Positions 21,588 through 33,506 of a DNA stretch of 64,000 bases are shown piece after piece. The stretch spans positions 37,536,929 through 37,600,928 of the forward strand of contig OU342635.1 in the NCBI GenBank assembly GCA_910589415.1. Reading direction: 5' to 3'. The stretch's first letter is position 1; every line of letters starts with the position of its first letter. The position numbers and the translations under genes were made by a program. The notes beneath the pieces are model-generated. The model was not told the origin of the DNA. It was given only the letters and a program-made list of their open reading frames with translations, and ran no database searches. The stretch comes from Malachius bipustulatus (taxonomy: Eukaryota; Arthropoda; Insecta; Coleoptera; Melyridae).

Positions 21588-22731
21588 TTAAAATTTACAT
21601 TTTGATCCATTGCAAAATTTATCCTTGTCACTTTCCTTATTGTCTGCACCCTTTACCATATTCTTGGGAGCTAAAATATATCATTTTAGATGCAGTTATA
21701 ATCTTATAGAACTAAACTCACATAATAAGTAAGACCCGATTGCTGGTTTATCAAAATTCTCTGTTTCTCGTTGTAAGTAATCATCAAAAGTCAAACATCC
21801 TATTCGAAAAAATAATTGATTGACATTCTCTCCTGTTTTCGAGGATACTGGCCAGAATTCGCACTTTAAATTTCTGGCCATTTTTATGCAGCTTGTTTCT
21901 AAGTTTTTAAAAGCAGTAGGGGACTAAAATAATACAATACGAGGATAAAGAATATTTCATAACTAAGTATATAAAATATGGTTACCATACCAGTAAGTCT
22001 TTTTTGGTTCCGACAAGAAACCAATACGTTTTGGTATCTTGAAGCACTGATTGGGCCTCCGACAACCATGTTTTCGTATTAATCATCGTTTTTATGTTAG
22101 TTAAATCAAATGCAATAATCACAGCTACAATTTTCCTATTCTATTAGATATTGTTAGATTAGTTAATTTTGTTATACATACCATGAGCTCCTCTATAGTA
22201 CGATTGAGCTATCGACTTGAATCTTTCCTGACCAGCAGTGTCCCATCTAAAATATAATTTAAATATTATGTTTAAGCATTTTCTTTAATAAAGTTGATGG
22301 TAACTATTATATTATACTTACATCTGTAAATTGAAGGGTATACCACAGATATCGAGTCTTTCAACCTCAAAATCCACCCCAATTGTAGCTTTATAATTAG
22401 CGTCAAATATTTTTTTACAAAATCTAGAAATTATAAAAGATACCGAGTATTATAATAGCGGATATGAAATAATTTTTTTTTTGCATATTTATACCTACCT
22501 CTTCACAATGGTAGTTTTCCCCACTGAAAGGTCACCAATTACTATTACTTTGGAGATTTTCACACAATTTAACAAATAACTTTTATTAACGCAAGCAGAT
22601 CGAGCTTCTAGAGTGAAACTGTTTATGAGATATGGAGAAGCTTCTTTATGATATGCTGCCTGAAATTTGACGATTTTTCTATCATTAGGGGCCTCTTTAT
22701 TTAGAATTTTTAATGTTGATGGACGTGACAT
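21588..22731 (-). CDS. Rab34-like: Rab34/Rab36-like small GTPase
   Basis: This is a Rab GTPase; Rab34 and Rab36 act in Golgi/lysosome positioning, macropinocytosis and cilium formation. Six exons can be spliced on the minus strand with GT-AG sites and matching phases: 22731 to about 22500, about 22425-22324, about 22247-22183, about 22128-21988, about 21923-21718 and 21670-21588. The motifs are G1 GDLSVGKT, the G2 threonine in [21 protein letters not shown]3 [10 protein letters not shown]4 TKKD and G5 SSKTGENV. The [15 protein letters not shown] and GVDFEVER phrases are characteristic of Rab34/36. An N-terminal extension of about 60 residues precedes the G domain, as in that subfamily. Translation starts at [10 protein letters not shown]. 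The tail ends CNGSKCKF, which lacks the usual CC or CXC prenylation pair. RpL23A lies head-to-head 1 kb away. Confidence 0.88.
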
Positions 22732-23737
22732 TGTTAACAATGAAAAAGTTTAAAAGAAATGAAAGTTTTGTTTGTATCGATCTGTTCAATCAAGAATAGC
22801 AAGACGCTCTATCAAAATTAAAAATCCCGCGCTTGTACGAAACGGGAAACGAGTCGCGTCGCAGTGCCTACAGTACCGTCTCGACGGTTCACGCGAAATT
22901 TGTACCAACTCCAACTACCAACTCTCGTAACCTTCGTTCACCAGTTAATTCCCAGTTCTTTGCTCTCAAGTCAAATTTGATTAGAAACATACGCTAACCT
23001 TTAAACATTTAACTTGTCAAGTAGTTTAAGGCTGAAAAAATATTTGGCTCAACCCTCACTTGGTACAATCTCTGCATACCGATGATAAATGAAACAACTA
23101 AAGTACTAATGTTTAAAAATTCTACTCTACATTCCTGTTTACTTGACTTTGACAAAAAACTTACGTTCTAACTGGAGTTCCGGCAACACTCCCCGACTAG
23201 GGTTATGGGCTGTGACGTCAATTGCGAAACAAATTTTCTAGTTGCATTGTTATAAAACGCCGAACTCAATTTTCGTTGAAAGTAATTCTTTTCGAGTAGT
23301 TAATAGTTTTGCAAAGATTTGGCATAACTATGGTTGCGCCCAAAGCCGACATCTGCTTGTAGCAAGCCGGAATTAAACACCGCTGAATGTCACACTGTTT
23401 TGAAAAGCGCTGCCTACTGTGTCCAAGTAGAGTACCTGTATTACCGACACTGATACACCCACACTAATACAGTATAATAATTATTAATCGTAATTTTAAC
23501 AACGAACAATTTTTTATAACCAATCACAATCAGAATGGTTACAAGCTTACAAGTCACAACTTAAAAAAAAAAAATGAAATGTTAGCTAGCTATTAATGCA
23601 GTGGTGCAGCGGTATGATAGTCACTGCCACATGTCATAAAGTCACATTTCCTGCGTGCGCAGTGTCAGAGACCGCAGCCATTTGTAAAATTTTACCAGTT
23701 GATTTCTTTTTTATGCTGTATTTTATATGCAAGAGAA
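22732..23737. promoter_or_regulatory. shared upstream region of Rab34-like and RpL23A
   Basis: This 1 kb segment separates two divergently transcribed genes. It contains a more GC-rich part near 22840-22900 (GTCTCGACGGTTCACGCG). It also holds a dispersed repeat (about 22970-23130) that is shared with 43300-43372 and, further on, with the flank of the hairpin at 2337. Bidirectional promoter use is an inference from the layout only. Confidence 0.4.
23700..23712 (+). promoter_or_regulatory. polypyrimidine (TOP-like) initiator of RpL23A
   Basis: The sequence GATTTCTTTTTTATG lies 26-38 bases before the RpL23A start codon. Ribosomal protein genes of animals usually start transcription in such a C/T tract (terminal oligopyrimidine). 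The exact start was not measured. Confidence 0.4.
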
Positions 23738-25322
23738 ATGGCTCCGACAAAGCCGAAAACAGCAGAAAAATCTGGTAAGTTTATGTTTTTGCACTTCTTA
23801 AACACTGTAAAATAATTAAATTAACTTCAATCTTTAATTTCTCATACGTGTATCGCCTTGGAAATTATTATTTTAATAAATTCCAACACGAGGTGTCGTC
23901 CCACATGGGTCGCTATTTATCAATTGAAACACCATCCATTTACCCCAAAATGATGATATTGAAGTGGGAATCTCCTTGAAAAACCATGAAAATACAATAA
24001 TACTTCTCTGAATGCAAAATTACCTCCTGTATACTAGGCATGCTCTTTTAGGTTATGTTAACTCGTTTTCTCTCCCAAAGGTGCCAAAAAGGAAGAAAAG
24101 AAGAAGCCCGCATCAGCGCCAGCAGCGGCGGCGGCGGCGGCAGCAGCTGCCAGTTCCTCTAAAACACCAGCTCCCGCGCCTAAAGCTGCAGCGAAGGCTG
24201 CAACGTCATCAACTAGCAAAGCATCAACAACTTCGGCAAAAAATGCTGATAAGAAACCCAGCAGCGCAAAGACCCCCGCAGCCAAACCAGGAGCCGCAAA
24301 GGCAGCTGCTGGAAAACCTGCGCCAGCTGCTGCAACTGGTGGAGCTAAACCCGCCGCGGCCAAGGCTAAGACGGCCAAAGCTGCTGCAAAGCCTGATGTA
24401 AAGGCCGGTGCTAAGGCTGCCGCCAAAGGTGCTGCGGCCAAGAAAGCAACTGGCAAGCCCGGAAAGCCAGGCGCTAAAGTCCCTCCTAAGGCTTTAATTA
24501 CTAAACCCAAGAAGGGAGTTCCTGTTAAACAACAAAAGGGAGTCGGGAAGAAGGCTTCAACTACTCCAAAAGATGCTGCTGTTCAGAAGGCCTTGAAAGT
24601 TCAAAAGAAAGTACGTAGGTACAGTAAATGATTGAATTATTTTTGTGGTTGTTCGGTTTGTCTCCCCCGAACGAACCTGCTTGATTTGTTTGAAGTTTTC
24701 AATTACACAACAGTTTTTTTGCTTGGACATTAATAACAATATATTCCTAATACATACTAATATAATATGTGAAGCAGTAGGGTTGCCACTTGGCAATATA
24801 ATGTTCATTTGTCCAAAAGTTTCTCTACTTTTGATATAATTTTTACGAGTTTCATAAACAATATCTTAGGGGGCTAAATAAACTAATGACCATTGCAACT
24901 AGAGGTATTCTAATTTTTTAACTCCTTTGCAGGTAATCAAAGGGCCAAATGGAACCCGTTCCCGTGTCGTCCGTACATCAGTACATTTCCATCGCCCTAA
25001 AACGTTCAGGCCTCCCCGGAATCCCAAGTATCCCAGGAAATCGGTGCCCAGCAGGAGTCGCATGGACGCTTACAATATAATCAAATTCCCTCTGACAACT
25101 GAAGCAGCCATGAAGAAAATTGAAGATAACAATACTTTGGTGTTCTTGGTGCACGCAATGGCGAACAAGCATCATATTAGGGCTGCCGTGAAAAAGTTGT
25201 ACGACATTAATGTAGCAAAGGTAAACAGTCTGATCAGACCCGATGGTAAGAAGAAGGCGTACGTTAGATTAGCACGGGACCATGACGCCCTGGATGTTGC
25301 CAACAAGATTGGTATCATATAA
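23738..25322 (+). CDS. RpL23A: 60S ribosomal protein L23A
   Basis: This is the large-subunit protein uL23, near the polypeptide exit tunnel. Exons are 23738-23774, 24081-24610 and 24933-25322 (37, 530 and 390 nt), giving 318 residues. Exon 1 encodes [12 protein letters not shown]. Exon 2 encodes a roughly 175-residue Ala/Lys/Pro-rich extension resembling histone H1, a feature known in insect L23A (Drosophila also has a long one). Exon 3 is the conserved uL23 domain: [46 protein letters not shown], and the C-terminal [12 protein letters not shown] polyadenylation signal AATAAA is at 25368-25373. Alanine-rich and other open frames antisense to exon 2 are shadows. Confidence 0.97.
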
Positions 25323-25373
25323 GTTAATTTTCATTTCAAGTTGAGTTTTGTATATTTTTGACGTACGAATAAA

Positions 25374-27481
25374 ACATTCAAAAGTATGTTCTTTTTAATG
25401 CTTTTTATGTATATCCTGTTCTAAAATTGTGGTAACAAATAAAACGACTTGGGTAATTTATTAATGTTTCTGAAATGATTGTAATTATTATCTGATTTGT
25501 TGTTTTTGGAGTTTTGTAATAATTTTACACATTGTTTTAACATTTCATTATCTAACTTAATTTTCTATTGAGAGATCTGATTGGCTGAAAGGGGTGGAAT
25601 TGTTGACCTAATCGGAATATTAACTAATTACATTATAGTGATTAATAGGTTCAATCAACTCTGTGGGGCAAATTCTATCAGTTGCCAGATAAAACTATTT
25701 TTTTGAGTTAAAGGTCGTTCAATAAAGTAAAGAATGAAAAATTTAAGGAAATTCTAAACTAGATGGGATAACTAAAAAGAGTGGTTCCATATGTCAAATC
25801 AGAGTGTTGAATAATTATTTTATTAGGTAAGTATTATTGGTTTCGAGTAGAAAAAAATCGACTAGGAATAATGCATGCATTTTGAGCTCAAGGGAAAATT
25901 TAGTTGTTTAATAAATTAAATGGAGTTGCATTGCAACTTGCTAATATGAGAATTTTTAAATATGAAAATAAATAAAATGTCTGAAGCTGTTCCGTTCAAA
26001 TAATTTGAGTTAAAGAAATCCTGAGTTAGAGAGAGTTGACTACTGAAAAGAAAAAGGATTGCATTTCTATTCTATTAAAATCTTCTGCCTCTGGGGTACA
26101 GATATTTATTTCTCCAAAATCGCGATTTTTCATATTTAAAAATACCCCTCTCGCTCCATATGTCAAGATTAGTGAACAAAATTTTGCCATTTTCCAGAAC
26201 TTATAGAGGACTTTGGTTTTTCATTAAAAAAGTTTACTGAAGTCGCTTTTGACTTCTACGGAGTCCTTTCAAAGTTAAAAAAAGTTCTTTTTACACCATT
26301 TCAGGTCGCAGTTTTCAATCTAGGGGGCTGAAATTTTTATAATTAGACGTCTGGGATGGAGTTGTCTTTAGTACTTAGATATTGATAGCTTTCTTCTAAA
26401 CATTTCTGATTATAGTCGACCAGCACAGAAATCAACCTTTGAGAAGTAACTAAAAAGTCATTACATTGAAGAGAGAGAGACATCCAATTCTCTCTCAGAT
26501 TGCTAGCAATCGGACAGAGAGGGAAGATTAACTTCCCCGTACTCCTTATCATAATTTTATATCAAAGATAGTATCTAGAGTTGCCTGGCTATTGCATTTG
26601 AGCAAAATCGATCGAGCTGTTTCAAAATAGCGGCTGTTTGTACTTAACCCCTCTGTAGGTAATGGAAAATGAAAAAACTTTAAAATTAAATTAACAGAAT
26701 AGGTAGAACATTTTTCAACCTTAAACTAGTGAAAAAATTCATTTTTTCAACTAATAAGCCAGTGGCGTGGGTAGGAAGAGTGGAAATTGCTAAATTTCCA
26801 TAACCATTTATGAGCATATTTTTAAAGGAATTGAATTGCAATTTTTACAGTAGACAGCTATACTAATAACCTTAAAAAATTTAAAGAAGCAAATAAGAAA
26901 AATGGAGGAGATATTAAAAAAAAATTGATGTTTATTTCTGCAAAATTTCGATTTTAAAACACCCCCATAGGATTTTCGAAAATTATGAGGCAAGCGTGGG
27001 AATTTTCAACAACTGTGAACATTGTTGAGCACTGAAGAAAATTTCACCTGCTGCGCATAGGGGACGAACCCCTCCCATTTTACGTTAAAACTTTAATGTG
27101 CAGAAATTATAGCATATGCACAACCTTACAAGACAACCCTCATTATAAGTGGGGGAGTTATATTAGATGCCTGTAGGCGAAAAAACTCATAATCTGGCTC
27201 TAGTAATTATACCAATTTCAAAGATACCTGACAACTTTTTTTTTAGTGCCAATTTTCAAAATCGGTTTGCTGAAAATTATTCTTTTTAACATGGTTTTTA
27301 ATAATTTTACTCTTTTTGCATACTTTTTCAACAAGGATGATTTAAAAAAGTCGTAAAAAACGTAAATTACGTGGAATTTCAATTTATCTGGTATACTTTT
27401 GTGCCAGTTTGTTAAATTTTTGATACTTTAATTCAAACAAAAAATGCAAAATACTTTTATATCGGAAAACATCAACTTTTT
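25374..27481. other. intergenic, nothing recognised
   Basis: About 2.1 kb of AT-rich sequence with short open frames on both strands and no recognisable protein. Phrases such as CCAGTGGCGTGGGTAGGAAG (26760) suggest old transposon debris, but no element borders were found. Confidence 0.4.
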
Positions 27482-30315
27482 TTGGTTTCGTGTTCTAGAG
27501 TGTGTGGTGTGGTGATTTTAATGTTAAGTTTAATACGGCTGATTGCAGGGCGGTGGATCTGTGTGACTTCATGGGTGGCCACTGGCCATGGTCTTGGCAA
27601 CGCTCACGTTGATTTCCCGACTCGCGGGAGAAATTGTTTGGATAATGCTATCTGTAATCTACATTGTCAATTTGTGTCCACTGCTCCTGTCAATTCTGGT
27701 ATGTCAGACCATCTAGGTTTTCAGCTGGACATCAATCATGCCCTTTTTCGGTGCAGGGATCGGGACAAAAAGGGGACAATATCCAGGCCCATAACGGCTC
27801 TTGGCAGGTTTCGTTTGTATCCATTTTTGAAGGATATTGACTGGAGCTTCCTTAGCTGTGATTCGGGGGATGTGGAGTATGGTTTTGATTGCTTGATTCC
27901 TACTTTGTCATCGGCATGCGACGTGTTTTTTCCTTCCTTGTAAGACAAAAACAGGGAATGCTGCTTGTGTAAAGTGGTTTAATAATTCTCTTAAACAGCT
28001 AAGAAAAGTTGTTATCATGTATGATGACTTATTTAGACAGACAGAATCCCATAAATGGCATGAATTACGTAATAAATTAAGAAGCTACTATAGAAACGCG
28101 ATTAAAAATGCAAAGTTGCATGCATATACAGATATGTTTATAAAAAACTCAAAAAACCCTGTAAAGGCTGCTTGGCAGATCATTAATACAAAGCGAGCAC
28201 ACAAGTCTAATCTTGGTTCTGCGGAATGTAACATCTCACTGAATCGCTTTAACCAATTCTTTGCTGATGTTGCTGGTGAAATTGTGAATAATCTTCCCTC
28301 ATCGGAAGGTGACCCTGTTCTTTTTATGTGGAATACCACGTGTACCAGCCCTCGCGAGACTTCCTGCAGACCGTTCTGTTTCAGTCAGGTGTCTGAGGTG
28401 ATGGTGAGGGATGTGATCGGTGGCCTGAAACCTGGAAATTCCGTTGACGTCTATGACTTGAGCGTTAGTATGGTCAGATATGTCAAAGATCTGATTATAA
28501 CACCACTGACTAAACTCATTAACTTGTGTCTCAGTAAGGGCATTTTTCCTGCAGCTCTTAAACCAGCAGCAGTGGTGCCTGTGCACAAGAAAGGATCGAC
28601 TGAAGATCTGTCAAATTATAGGCCGATTTCCATCCTTCCGGTGTTTTCTAAGGTGTTGGAAAAAATTATAAAACAACAACTGATTTCCTTTTTAACACAG
28701 GGTAATTATTTTTCTGAGAGCCAATTCGGTTTCCAAACCGGGTTTTCTTCGGTTAGTGCGTTGGTCGACCTGACTGAGAGTATCCTGGAGGGATTTTGAA
28801 CGAGGGGATTACATGTTAGTTCGGTTTTTGGATTTGAGTAAGGCTTTCGATTGCCTCTCTTATTATGAGATCCTGATTCGCAAGTTGTACTTTTATGACT
28901 TGCACCCTTCGAGCGTGAAATTAATTGCGTCATTTCTGACTGATAGACTCCAGTCAGTGAGCATTGGGGGTGGTTTTTCGGACTTTTTGCCAGTAACAAT
29001 GGGAATTTCTCAAGGCTCTGTCTTGAGACTCCTTTTATTTTTAATTTACGTTAACGACCTTCCTTATGCTTCTGGCATGTCGAGATTGATCCAATTTGCG
29101 GATGATACGACCATCATTACATCTGGTGGGAGGCATGAGGATGTTGCCTGTTCTGGGGAAGTGTCGCTGTCGCATGTCAGCAGTTGGTTTGTCTCCAACA
29201 GGTTACAGCTTAATGTCCCACTCGGTATATCTTAGTGGTAGACTATGTTCTGCAATATTTGCGCTGCGTAATATTTCTGGTACGGTCTCTCAACCTGTTC
29301 TTCTTACTGCATATCATGCATTATTCCAGACTCACGTGAGTTATGCACTGATTATTTGGGGTCACAGCCCCATCAGACATCGAATTTTCAGTCTGCAAAG
29401 ACGGGCAGTCAGAGTTGTCGCCGGCCTTGGTTACAGAGACGACTGTGTAGAGCGACTTTTATTGCTCTAAGGATTCTCACACTTCCGTCCTTGTATATCT
29501 ACTTGACTATATATACAGTGTGTTAAACTGACAGAAATGGTTTTGGTATCAAAATGAAGCTAAAATCATTGCGCATAACGCTTGACATCAGAAATTAATT
29601 TAATTTCACGTTCTTTTCTAAAATTCTTCAGTAAAAATTCAAGTAATTGTTAACGTTTAATCACAAAATAGCATGCCTTGCCTAAACAATAATGACGTTT
29701 CTAACTGGCTACACTATAATAGGTTTTCACCATAAAGACTCTTTCTTGGTTTGTATAACCCATTTTTAAATAGAGCCAGGCTTTATTATTACCTACTCTG
29801 ACTTATAAAGTTTTATTATTGGATTGTCAAAACGTATAGAAACGTCATTATTTTTTAGTAAAGGCATGCTATTTTGTGATTAAACATTAACAATTACTTG
29901 AATTTTTACTGAAGAATTTTAGCTTCATTTTGATACCAAAACCATTTCTGTCAGTTTAAACGGCGAGCAGGAATCCTCAAAAACCACTTTAGCAATGCTA
30001 ATCCCCTATGGCCCGCTTTGAAAATCAACACCCTGTATGTTACATCAAGAAACATCTGCATCATTATAATACCCATGACAGCCATGATCATCATACGCGA
30101 TTCAAGCATAAACTGTTGCTGGATAATCACCGACTATGTAAATCACACACTGGCACTAAGTATTTTGCTGTAAAATTTATTATAACATGATAGATGACGA
30201 ATGTAAACTTCTTTATATCAACGCCTTCTGCAAACGACTTAAATTGTTTCTTATTGATAGGGCGTATTATTGCATTGATGATTTTTTGAACGAAGGAACT
30301 ATAATCTTTTAATGT
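27482..30315 (+). mobile_element. decayed jockey-type non-LTR retrotransposon
   Basis: The order is endonuclease tail, then reverse transcriptase, then C-terminal region, in several shifted plus frames. The endonuclease end reads GRNCLDNAICN and NSGMSDHLG (27650-27715). The RT begins within 28017-28799 (KKGSTEDLSNYRPISILPVF, SQFGFQ), then 28813-29235 (FLDLSKAFDC, GISQGSVL, QFADDTTI) and 29096-29470. The C-terminus resumes after an inserted MITE: YIKKHLHHYN, HTRFKHKLL (30042-30190) and then KLFLIDRAYYCIDDFLNEG (about 30245-30300). Four or more frame breaks and the loss of the 5' half show it is dead. Confidence 0.88.
29512..30036. repeat. MITE inserted in the retrotransposon
   Basis: The left end TATACAGTGTGTTAAACTG and the right end AAAATCAACACCCTGTAT are inverted, with TA at both borders. 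Internal arms 29530-29700 and 29840-29960 are reverse complements, including TTTTGGTATCAAAATGAAGC and GCATGCTATTTTGTGATTAA. It splits the retrotransposon C-terminal frame between SLYIYL and CYIKKHL, so it entered later. Confidence 0.75.
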
Positions 30316-30654
30316 GTACTTCTAGTTAATGGCCGGGTAATACGCTCGGTGAAATCTTTAGGTATTTTTTTATTTAGACTATTTTTAGATTACATTGACG
30401 TTGTGTAAGACTCTTATAAAGTTAAAACACTGAAATATATTACTGATTACTGATAGAGTAAAAACCTTGTGTTAATCAACATTAAACAAACTTCACTTAA
30501 CACCGAGAAGAATTAAAGTGAGTGTTTATTTTTAATACTTTGCTTGTTACGCGTTAAATAGATAATTTTTGTATGAAAGAAGCAATTCCTATCCAAAACA
30601 TTTAACTATAAGCGCTAGGAATAAATAAAACTTGAGTCAGTGTATATATTTTTA

Positions 30655-32941
30655 TTAACAATGATCATAAGCACAACTCAATGAATCATAAAAACAACCC
30701 TCAGGGTGATTTTTCTTGAACCAGCAAGGTTTACTTTTATATTTTTTTGTACTTTCGTCAAGCAAAAGAGGTAATCTAATTCTAACCCCACCTGCACTAA
30801 CATCAAAAATATATCTATGATTTCTCAATAAAGTTTGAAGTCCCCCGCATTCGTTCTTCAGTTTCTTCAAATTTTCTTTCAGTAACCTACTCGGTAATTC
30901 CCCTAATGGTATACTTCCACCCCTATTCCACTTCTTCCCTTCTGGAGTTATTATATAATCCTCTTTTTCTAATAAAATTCTCACAATATCAATCAAAAAA
31001 TTATGCACAAACTTTCGATCTAGTTGGGTACAATTCTGCACCTTCTCCTTTGAAGGTCTGGGGGTAAATGAGTCGACTGAATTATCAAACTTCCCTTTCA
31101 CAAATTTATCAACTCTCTCTATTATATCCTGGAACGATGTCGTATCTTCTTTTTTTAAACCAACAATACATGTTCGTTTGGTCGATGGTATTCGTAATTT
31201 ATCAATTTTACTATCGAAATTGCATAATTTACAAAAATCTTCGATATAATTTAAATAACCGGAATACTGACTAAGAGCAGTGTTTGTACGGATAAATTTT
31301 TTCCCGTTAAAATCGAACGGGCAGCAGGGTAAAAGGAAAAAATTCGCCGAGCCTTTCAAAGCCATGTAAGGAATCCAAGGTGTTAATTCATCAGAATGAT
31401 TTCCAATCAACCAAGTCGATTCAGGATACAAAGATGATGGCATCACTGTTGCTACCTAGAAATAGCAATATAATGAAGGAATATTAATTAATAATAATTT
31501 ACCTGTAAATTAATAGATTTAGGAAATAGATCCCAAACATCTCGTCTTCTTAAATCCACTCCGTATCCCTCATAACCTTCTTGTGTTAAAATATTAACTA
31601 ATAAACCATTACCACAGCCTAGATCAACAAATTTAATATCATCAACTTGTAACATCTTCCATAAACATATTAAATAACTAGCGATTGCTATGTCTTCAAA
31701 AATATATTTCTTGGGATCAGTTTTAGCTTTCGTGGACCACACTTTTACTAAAGGATCTCCATATTTCAACTTCAGTTTGCTGTATAAGTCACAATAATCT
31801 TCCGCTTTAATTAAACTTAAGGAAGATATACGGCGATTATTGTCACTTTCATTTTCTTCAGTCCATTTAATTAACTTTTCAAACAACTTTTCTGATATCC
31901 ATTCAGCACTGCTGGTATCAGCATCCTCTATAGACTGTAAAATAACCGTTAAATGTCCTGTTGATGGTAGAGTAATTTTAAATGGGAATATCGGTGCAGG
32001 AGTCATTTTAATATCTTCACTGACAGAAATAAATGTCGCTATTTGATCGATTTTATCCAGTACCACTATTTCGATAGCTTTTTCGCACTGTTTGATTCGT
32101 GGTAATAATATCCTTAATGATATAAAAATATCATTGTAAGCCTCTCTGAACTCATCTTTGGAACATTCGGTCAGTGAGACATTCTTATCGTAACATTCAA
32201 CTATTCGAACGATGAAGTCTGAATCGAGGTGATCCCTCGAGAGAGATTTCAGTTTTCTTAATTCATATAATAAAGCGGGACGGGTTAATAATTCCGTGAC
32301 TTTTCGTACACTGGGCGATTTAAAGTTGATTCTGCTGAAAGAAATCTGGGAGACTGCAGCTAATTTCCTATTCACTAAATGAGGTTTATCGTGGTATAAT
32401 AAAATTGATTCCCAAAATTTATCAGCCTGGATGATATTTGAACTGGTAACAAGAGGGACTTCAAACATTTTCTGTTATCTACTCACTTTCCGGTCCTTCC
32501 TTGAAATACTAGAAAACAGTAATTTTATTAAATTAAATTGGGTAAGTGTAGTGTAACGACTGTCGTCTGGATAAGTGAACTTTACCTTCTTCAATATCCA
32601 CTCGGCATCTTCATAAGATCTTTTTATAATTTGATTGATTCGTTCTTGATCAGTTTCATTAAGATGTTGCTTGAAGCTCTGGAAATGTGAGATATATTTG
32701 ATGATGATACACAAGAAATGAGGTGGACTGCGTAACAATAATTAAAAAATATCAGGTAGGTATTCTTTATGAAATAAAATACATGTTTTACTTGAAATCT
32801 ATAATGTTCTTTGGGACCTTTTGGTAACTTCTGACACACTCTCAGTAAATATTTATATAATTGACGAGGAGAATTATTAGAACTACTCTGAATTGAATAA
32901 AAAGTTACTGCATTTCTACATAAAACTTGAGCCTTATCCAT
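30655..32941 (-). CDS. TRMT44: tRNA (uracil-2'-O)-methyltransferase TRMT44
   Basis: Trm44 makes 2'-O-methyluridine at position 44 of tRNA-Ser, using S-adenosylmethionine, in the cytosol. The minus-strand exons I can support are 32941 to about 32793 (from [16 protein letters not shown]), about 32684-32475 or shorter, 32468-31503 and 31455-30655. The AdoMet loop is [15 protein letters not shown] with the acidic [10 protein letters not shown]. The Trm44 signature follows across the last splice: [18 protein letters not shown] and [15 protein letters not shown]. The protein ends in a CCCH zinc finger (C-x9-C-x6-C-x3-[12 protein letters not shown]...CAYDHC), as in animal homologues. The join before [10 protein letters not shown] is uncertain: an in-frame TAA at 32475 must be removed by an intron that probably starts at the GTAAAG after ILKK. 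The P-like element at 33263 lies just upstream. Confidence 0.9.
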
Positions 32942-33255
32942 ACCTTGAAACTATAGTTGGAACGTTTCAATTTCAATACTTTTCAATTTAATGAAGTCTT
33001 TCTATTCACTTTTCAGTTTTTCTAGATTACACTCCACTGCAAGTTGTTTTTTTTTTTGAAAAAGTAAAATTCTAAAATTCACTTAACATTCTCAATTTTC
33101 AAAATCCAGGTACAAGAAGTAGCTGTAGTAAAAAAATATTAAAGCAATTAATTATTGTAATTTGTACTGTAAGTAAAGTCAAGCAAAGCAGTAACCGAAT
33201 GCCGGATGCGGATGAATTAAAACAAGGTTATGTTACTGTTACTCTAATTTGACAT
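32942..33255. other. upstream region of TRMT44
   Basis: This is AT-rich spacer between the TRMT44 start and the target site duplication of the P-like element. No clear core promoter motif could be chosen. Confidence 0.4.
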
Positions 33256-33506
33256 GTTAAAGCAACACCTCCTAGAAACAAGGCCTGAAAGCTAAATGAC
33301 ACATCTGTCAAGATGGCGGCATCATTAGGTTACTTTGCTCCTACCTACAGAGGCATGCGTATGCCGTCTGGCAAATTAAAATTTGAATTTAAATTATATA
33401 ATTTATGTTTCAAGATTGTGATTTTACGCTAATAATTACTTTGAGACGTTGTAATTGTCCGTGAACTTGAGTTTTAGTGCTCTGACATAAACTCACAGTG
33501 TTTAAA

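Noticed and set aside
24058..24510. 150-codon Ala-rich open frame on the minus strand and a 129-codon frame on the plus strand
   Set aside because: Both are other-frame shadows of RpL23A exon 2; its GCN/AAG codon bias keeps other frames open.
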